In this document: positions 30,013-33,234 of the stretch, piece after piece
Position numbering within the stretch: the first letter of the stretch is position 1
Layout: every line of letters begins with the position of its first letter
NCBI GenBank assembly: GCA_023666615.1
Contig: JAMPBQ010000001.1
Coordinates: 937,314 to 970,547 of the forward strand
DNA from: Clostridium sp.
GTDB lineage: Bacteria; Bacteroidota; Bacteroidia; Bacteroidales; Muribaculaceae
Direction of reading: 5' to 3'
DNA length: 33,234 bases
Program-made: the position numbers and the translations under genes
Notes under the pieces: model-generated
What the model was told of the DNA's origin: nothing
The model's database searches: none
Seen by the model: only the letters and a program-made list of their open reading frames with translations

Positions 30013-30606
30013 CTATTTGAGATTAAAACAATCAGTGCTCCATTTCGCCACATTGGTTTCTATGTATTCTGCAATGTGATTGCCATCATGAACGTTTCTA
30101 ATGATATGGTCATGAAATCGTTTTTGCCAGCCAAAATCTATGTCATTGCGCCTAGCGTGCATTGTGACAGATTGTTTGAAGCCACCTATCACAACACCTA
30201 ATGCGGGTCGAATTGTAGGGATGCACCCTGGTGCATCCGTTGGCTGGCAAATGGAAATAATCGCATGTATATGATTGGGCATAACAATAAATAAAGGCAC
30301 CTCAATATAGGGATAGTGACTAGGCAAAGTTTTCAGAGCTTCATTTGCGAATATGCCTATTGGAGATAAATGCATAATATTATTTCTTATTTCTCCGAAG
30401 TAGTGTGTTTTATCACGGGTGCAAATTGTCACAAAATAGTCACCGCCAGAATAATTGTGAAATGGAGCCCTAATATTTTTTCTAGTTGGAAGATTTGTCT
30501 CTACGTCGGATGCGGCAGAGTGTGTCCCAGCAGTTTGCGGGTTTGGTTCTGTGGCGGATGCACCAGGGTGCATCCCTACAGTTTTGATATTGTCAACCAT
30601 TAGCAT
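30013..30606 (-). CDS. REP-associated tyrosine transposase (RAYT, Y1_Tnp / TnpA_REP family) with embedded REPs
   Basis: A 197-residue single-strand DNA nuclease/transposase. The core begins at about residue 41 (TRKNIRAPFHNYSGGDYFVTICT). The HUH motif is H112-I-H114 in MPNHIHAI and the catalytic Tyr is probably Y181 in AEYIETNVAKW; WQKRFHDHIIRN is also typical. Two perfect copies of the 24-bp palindrome lie in the frame: residues about 10-17 (VGMHPGAS) and 123-131 (TDAPGCIPT). A third, decayed copy encodes AGTHSAAS at about 26-33. The first REP even supplies an ATG (codon 12), so the real start may lie within it. The gene is clearly more A+T-rich than its neighbours, which suggests transfer. 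Reading frame intact; activity not proven. Confidence 0.88.
   Translation of the reverse strand: MLMVDNIKTVGMHPGASATEPNPQTAGTHSAASDVETNLPTRKNIRAPFHNYSGGDYFVTICTRDKTHYFGEIRNNIMHLSPIGIFANEALKTLPSHYPYIEVPLFIVMPNHIHAIISICQPTDAPGCIPTIRPALGVVIGGFKQSVTMHARRNDIDFGWQKRFHDHIIRNVHDGNHIAEYIETNVAKWSTDCFNLK
30215..30238 (+). repeat. REP-like palindrome, copy 2 (inside RAYT, central region)
   Basis: On the plus strand it reads GTAG, GGATGCACC, CT, GGTGCATCC, the same 24 bases as copies 1 and 3. It lies antisense to the RAYT gene and opposite in direction to the copy at 30556. It fills the variable segment between the HUH motif and the VVIGGFKQSV helix. Confidence 0.88.
30508..30528 (-). repeat. Decayed REP-like palindrome in RAYT N-terminus
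   Basis: On the minus strand GGGACACACTCTGCCGCATCC (split as GGGACACACTC and TGCCGCATCC) matches the intact REP at 16 of 21 positions by my count. It lies 48 bp, 16 codons, from the intact copy at 30556 and in the same frame. Confidence 0.4.
30556..30579 (-). repeat. REP-like palindrome, copy 3 (inside RAYT, 5' end)
   Basis: On the minus strand it reads GTAG, GGATGCACC, CT, GGTGCATCC. It overlaps codons 10-17 of the RAYT gene. Together with copy 2 it forms an inverted pair about 320 bp apart. Confidence 0.88.
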
Positions 30607-30622
30607 GATGATTTTAGCTTGT

Positions 30623-31624
30623 CTATTTCCCTTTGCGGATTGCGATTTCTTCGGCTTGGTCGCGGCCGCGGCCGAGAATTATTTTCAGGAAAAACGCCTT
30701 TATGAAACCGCAGCCGTAGCCCCAAAGCTGTATCAGCGACGACGGCACGGCCAGGGCCGCAATCTTCAGGCTGCGAGTCGTGGCGAGCGCGGCTGTGAAC
30801 ACAGCCAAAATGTAGGCCGCCAGCGGCAGGATAAACCACCATTTCACGAAAATGGCCAGCAAGATGAGCGCTATGCTGCCCAGCGTGAAAAGAGCCGGCA
30901 GCGTATGCACGGCCTTGAGCGAGCCCGGGTAGAGCAGCTTCAGGGTGATGCGCGACATGCCAAAAACGTACACCTGCCGCAGGAATTTCCTGAAGTCGAT
31001 GCGTCGCTTGTGCCAAACAGGCGCCTCGCGGATCAGTCCGATTGAGAAGCCCGCCAGGCGTATGCGGGTGCTCATGTCGATGTCCTCGGAGAACATCTCG
31101 CGGAATCCGCCCACCTTTTCATGCACTTTGCGCGAAAAGCCCATGTTGAATGTGCGGGGCGTGAACTTCTCCAGGCTTACCTTGCCTCCGCGTATGCCGC
31201 CCGTGGTGAGGAAGGATGTCATGGAGTAGTTTATGGCCTTCTGCACATCAGAGAATGACTCATGGGCGGCGTCGGGCCCTCCGAAGCAATCCAGCCCGCG
31301 CTCATCCAGCGCCTTCGAAATCGTGGCGAAATATTCGGGAGGAATCACGCAGTCGGAGTCAAAGAATATGAAATATTCGCCTTCGGCTCTCTCCATGCCG
31401 TAATTGCGTGCTATCGAGCGGCCCTCATTTTCCTTGTAGTAATACTTCACGTCCAGGCGGTCGGCATATTTGGCCGCCTCTTCGCCGCAGGGTTGAGTTG
31501 AGCCGTCCTCCACAAGGATCGCTTCAAAATTCCGGCATGTCTGCGCCGCCAGGCTCTCGAGCAGGTCATGGACTTCTCCGACGCGGTTGTAGACAGGGAC
31601 TATTATGGAAAATCGTTTTGACAT
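30623..31624 (-). CDS. Family 2 glycosyltransferase with C-terminal membrane helices
   Basis: A 333-residue GT-A enzyme. MSKRFSIIVPVYNR opens the fold; VEDGST and the DxD metal-sugar motif D89-S-D91 (FFDSDC) follow, then MGFSRKVHEKVGGFREMFSEDIDMSTRIRL, where the ED is the likely base region. Residues about 242-315 form two or three membrane helices, so it works at the inner membrane. It would add sugar to a lipid-linked or surface glycan; donor and acceptor are unknown. I use the ATG at 31624: the longer frame from 31750 would overlap the aminotransferase and adds unrelated residues. It is 19 bp downstream of the aminotransferase gene. Confidence 0.9.
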   Translation of the reverse strand: MSKRFSIIVPVYNRVGEVHDLLESLAAQTCRNFEAILVEDGSTQPCGEEAAKYADRLDVKYYYKENEGRSIARNYGMERAEGEYFIFFDSDCVIPPEYFATISKALDERGLDCFGGPDAAHESFSDVQKAINYSMTSFLTTGGIRGGKVSLEKFTPRTFNMGFSRKVHEKVGGFREMFSEDIDMSTRIRLAGFSIGLIREAPVWHKRRIDFRKFLRQVYVFGMSRITLKLLYPGSLKAVHTLPALFTLGSIALILLAIFVKWWFILPLAAYILAVFTAALATTRSLKIAALAVPSSLIQLWGYGCGFIKAFFLKIILGRGRDQAEEIAIRKGK

Positions 31625-31643
31625 AGGCGGAAATTTGTGCGGG

Positions 31644-32840
31644 CTATGATTTGGAGGCGTATGCTTCCAAGGCGGCGCGCAGCACCTCCAGGGCCTTGCG
31701 CAGGTCCTCCTTGTTGAGCACGTAGGCCACGCGCACCTCGTTGCGCCCAAGCTCGGGGTTGGAGTAGAATCCGGCGCCCGGCGCCATCATCACCGTGGCC
31801 CCTTCGTATTGGAAATCCCGCAGGCACCACTCGCAGAAGGCCTCGGCGTCGTCCACCGGTAGGCGCGCCACGGTGTAGAACGCGCCCATTGGGATGGGGG
31901 AATATACGCCGGGGATGAGGTTGAGGCCGTCGATCAGGCATTTGCGCCGCTCGAGGTATTCCTCGTACACCTCCCTGCGGTATTCCTCAGGGGCGTCGAT
32001 GCTGGCCTCGGCCACGATTTGGCCTATGAGGGGAGGGGAGAGGCGCGCTTGGCAGAATTTCAGCACGGTCTGCCTCACAAGGGCGTTCTTGGTGCAGAGG
32101 GCGCCGATGCGGATGCCGCATTCGCTGTAGCGCTTCGACACGGAATCTATCAGTATCACATTCTGCCCTATCCCCTCCAGGTGGCATGCGCTGATGTAGG
32201 GCGACCCCGTATAGATAAATTCGCGGTACACCTCGTCGCTGAACAGGTAGAGGTCATGCTTGAGCACGAGCTGGCGTATGGCCTCCATCTCGCGGCGTGT
32301 GTAGAGGTAGCCCGTCGGATTGTTGGGGTTGCATATGAGAATGGCGCGGGTGCGCTCGTTGATCAATTCTTCAAACTTCTCCACCGGAGGCAGTGCGAAG
32401 CCGTCGTCGATCGTCGATACCACGGGGCGGATCACCGCGCCGGCGCTGATTGCGAAGGCCATATAGTTGGCATAGGCGGGCTCGGGCACGATTATCTCGT
32501 CGCCGGGGTTGAGGCAGCTCAGGAAGGCGAACAGCACGGCCTCGCTGCCGCCGTTGGTTACGATAATCTCTTCGGGCGAGAGGTCGATGCCATAAGTGGC
32601 GTAGTATTGCGAAAGCTTTTTCCGCAGGCTGAGGAATCCCTGGCTGGGGCTGTACTCCAGCACTTTGCGGTCGATATGCTTCAGGGCGTCGAGCGCGCAC
32701 TGCGGGGTGGGGAGGTCGGGCTGGCCTATGTTCAGTCGGTACACCTTTATCCCTCTTTCCTCCGCCTCGTAAGCCAGCGGCGCGAGCTTGCGTATGGGGG
32801 ATTGCGGCATCTGCGCGCCGCGGATTGATATTTCGGGCAT
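31644..32840 (-). CDS. Class I/II pyridoxal-phosphate aminotransferase (aspartate-type)
   Basis: A 398-residue fold-type I aminotransferase, the usual length. The motifs are INIGQPDLPTP-like (LNIGQPDLPTP), VTNGGSEA, CNPNNPTG, SDEVYREF with D202 holding the pyridine nitrogen, and K236 in DSVSKRYSECGIRIG, the Schiff-base lysine. The late R of EVRVAYVL binds the substrate carboxylate. It most resembles aspartate or aromatic aminotransferases of subgroup I gamma; the exact substrate is unknown. I use the ATG at 32840; the longer frame from 32891 begins at the promoter box and adds an unrelated head. The glycosyltransferase lies 19 bp downstream, probably in the same transcript. Confidence 0.92.
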   Translation of the reverse strand: MPEISIRGAQMPQSPIRKLAPLAYEAEERGIKVYRLNIGQPDLPTPQCALDALKHIDRKVLEYSPSQGFLSLRKKLSQYYATYGIDLSPEEIIVTNGGSEAVLFAFLSCLNPGDEIIVPEPAYANYMAFAISAGAVIRPVVSTIDDGFALPPVEKFEELINERTRAILICNPNNPTGYLYTRREMEAIRQLVLKHDLYLFSDEVYREFIYTGSPYISACHLEGIGQNVILIDSVSKRYSECGIRIGALCTKNALVRQTVLKFCQARLSPPLIGQIVAEASIDAPEEYRREVYEEYLERRKCLIDGLNLIPGVYSPIPMGAFYTVARLPVDDAEAFCEWCLRDFQYEGATVMMAPGAGFYSNPELGRNEVRVAYVLNKEDLRKALEVLRAALEAYASKS

Positions 32841-32893
32841 GTGTTGAAACGTATTAAAATATTTGTCGATAGAAATATAACAAATATCCATGG

Positions 32894-32901
32894 CAAAGTT
32901 A
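32894..32901 (-). promoter_or_regulatory. Promoter -7 box of the aminotransferase gene (TAACTTTG on minus strand)
   Basis: CAAAGTTA on the plus strand is TAACTTTG on the minus strand, an exact TAnnTTTG. No clear TTTG lies 20 bp further upstream. The expected start near 32888 gives a leader of about 47 nt to the ATG at 32840, which supports that start. Confidence 0.6.
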
Positions 32902-33068
32902 CGGATTATAAATTTAAGATTAAGGGATAAAATCCATTTTTAGGCAAAACTATGCAAAAATGCAGGATGTCATTTAAACCTACAATGTGAAACGTGGTCA
33001 TAATTACAGTAAGCAACTTTTTCGTTTTCCAATTTATAATCAAAATCGATTAAGATTATATGATATTT

Positions 33069-33109
33069 CGCCGCAAGGCTCGCGAGAGCTCCCTGCGGCG
33101 ATTTTTTTT
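33069..33109 (+). terminator. Intrinsic terminator with no plus-strand gene upstream
   Basis: CGCCGCA (33069-33075) pairs with TGCGGCG (33094-33100), an inner CTC/GAG pair closes a GCGA loop, and eight T residues follow (33102-33109). No plus-strand protein gene precedes it in this gap, so it may end a small RNA, or it may shield the tRNA from antisense transcription. Confidence 0.7.
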
Positions 33110-33129
33110 CGGAAATTTTTCACAAAAAA

Positions 33130-33161
33130 TTTGGTGGAACGGAAAATATGCCTTAACTTTG
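33130..33161 (+). promoter_or_regulatory. Promoter of tRNA-Arg
   Basis: TTTG at 33130-33133 and TAACTTTG at 33154-33161, spaced by 20 bp, are a full consensus match. Transcription should start near 33168, about 16 nt before the mature tRNA. Confidence 0.82.
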
Positions 33162-33183
33162 CAGTCGAAATCCAACAAAGGAT

Positions 33184-33234
33184 GGTTCGCTAGCTCAACT
33201 GAATAGAGCATCTGACTACGGATCAGAAGGTTAC
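33184..33234 (+). tRNA. tRNA-Arg(ACG), 3' truncated by window edge
   Basis: From 33184 the acceptor arm GGTTCGC, TA, D stem GCTC/GAGC and the anticodon stem-loop TCTGA, CTACGGA, TCAGA are in place, giving anticodon ACG (Arg, read as ICG after deamination). The variable loop AGGTT follows and the T arm is cut off. The D loop reads AACTGAATA, where most tRNAs have GG at the position of GA. Confidence 0.9.

Larger units (their letters stand above)
32841..33183. other. 343-bp gap between divergent aminotransferase gene and tRNA-Arg
   Basis: It holds a minus-strand promoter box for the aminotransferase (32894-32901), a plus-strand hairpin with a T-run (33069-33109), and the tRNA promoter (33130-33161). 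The rest, about 32910-33060, is A+T-rich with no gene I can support. A 68-codon frame at 32987 runs through the terminator and is not called. Confidence 0.6.

Noticed and set aside
30013-30606. Classic insertion sequence with terminal inverted repeats and target duplication
   Set aside because: The transposase is of the Y1/HUH RAYT type, which does not make such ends; no flanking direct repeats were seen.
31625-31750. Extended N-terminus of the glycosyltransferase from ATG 31750
   Set aside because: It overlaps the end of the aminotransferase gene and adds Cys/Arg-rich residues not seen in the family; the GT fold starts at ATG 31624.
32841-32891. Extended N-terminus of the aminotransferase from ATG 32891
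   Set aside because: It would begin only 3 bp from the promoter box at 32894-32901, before the expected transcription start; ATG 32840 fits family length.
32987-33193. 68-codon plus-strand frame before the tRNA
   Set aside because: It spans the terminator and the tRNA promoter and runs into the tRNA itself.

Overview
The window reads as chromosomal DNA of a gut-type Bacteroidales bacterium, most likely near Muribaculaceae or Bacteroidaceae; the family is my inference. Supporting signs are the promoter boxes of the Bacteroidetes form TAnnTTTG with an upstream TTTG or TTG about 20 bp away, the near absence of Shine-Dalgarno sequences, the order porG-like/uppS/bamA/ompH/ompH, the Bacteroidetes-type IspG with an internal insertion, a DUF6242-type lipoprotein, and an RsuA/RluB pseudouridine synthase with a long Q/G/Y/N-rich N-terminal tail. 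Almost all of the window is core housekeeping sequence, and the genes are visibly G+C-rich while the spacers are A+T-rich.

Layout, left to right. Bases 2-637 are the 3' end of pbpC (PBP1C). A 756-bp gap follows, with a strong terminator, two promoter-like boxes, a possible structured RNA and a 12-copy 9-bp tandem array. A plus-strand series then runs: rluB-like, asnS, rpoN, PAP2-family phosphatase, purE, ispG, M16 peptidase, ribD. The envelope block is DUF6242 lipoprotein, porG-like barrel, uppS, bamA and two ompH/skp genes, closed by a terminator. Next come purH alone, then the rod-shape block mreB-mreC-mreD-mrdA-rodA, then rplU-rpmA with its own promoter and terminator. From 26973 the genes are on the minus strand: aspartate-type aminotransferase, GT2 glycosyltransferase, a REP-associated Y1 transposase (RAYT), radC, nspC and a membrane acyltransferase. 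The window ends inside a tRNA-Arg(ACG) gene with its own promoter.

The genes form coherent sets. UppS makes the undecaprenyl carrier needed by MrdA/RodA cell-wall synthesis and, probably, by the PAP2 phosphatase. IspG feeds isoprenoid precursors to UppS. BamA and the OmpH/Skp chaperones assemble outer-membrane proteins such as the PorG-like barrel.

Two features stand out. First, a palindrome with the classic REP layout (GTAG head, 9-bp arms, 2-bp centre) occurs three times: once just before asnS and twice inside the open frame of the RAYT gene, where it is translated in frame. Second, many of the spacers hold imperfect tandem arrays with periods of 7, 8, 9 or 18 bp. The 7-bp arrays at four distant sites share the form NNTNNAG, and two of them begin exactly at a TAG stop codon that is in register with the array.
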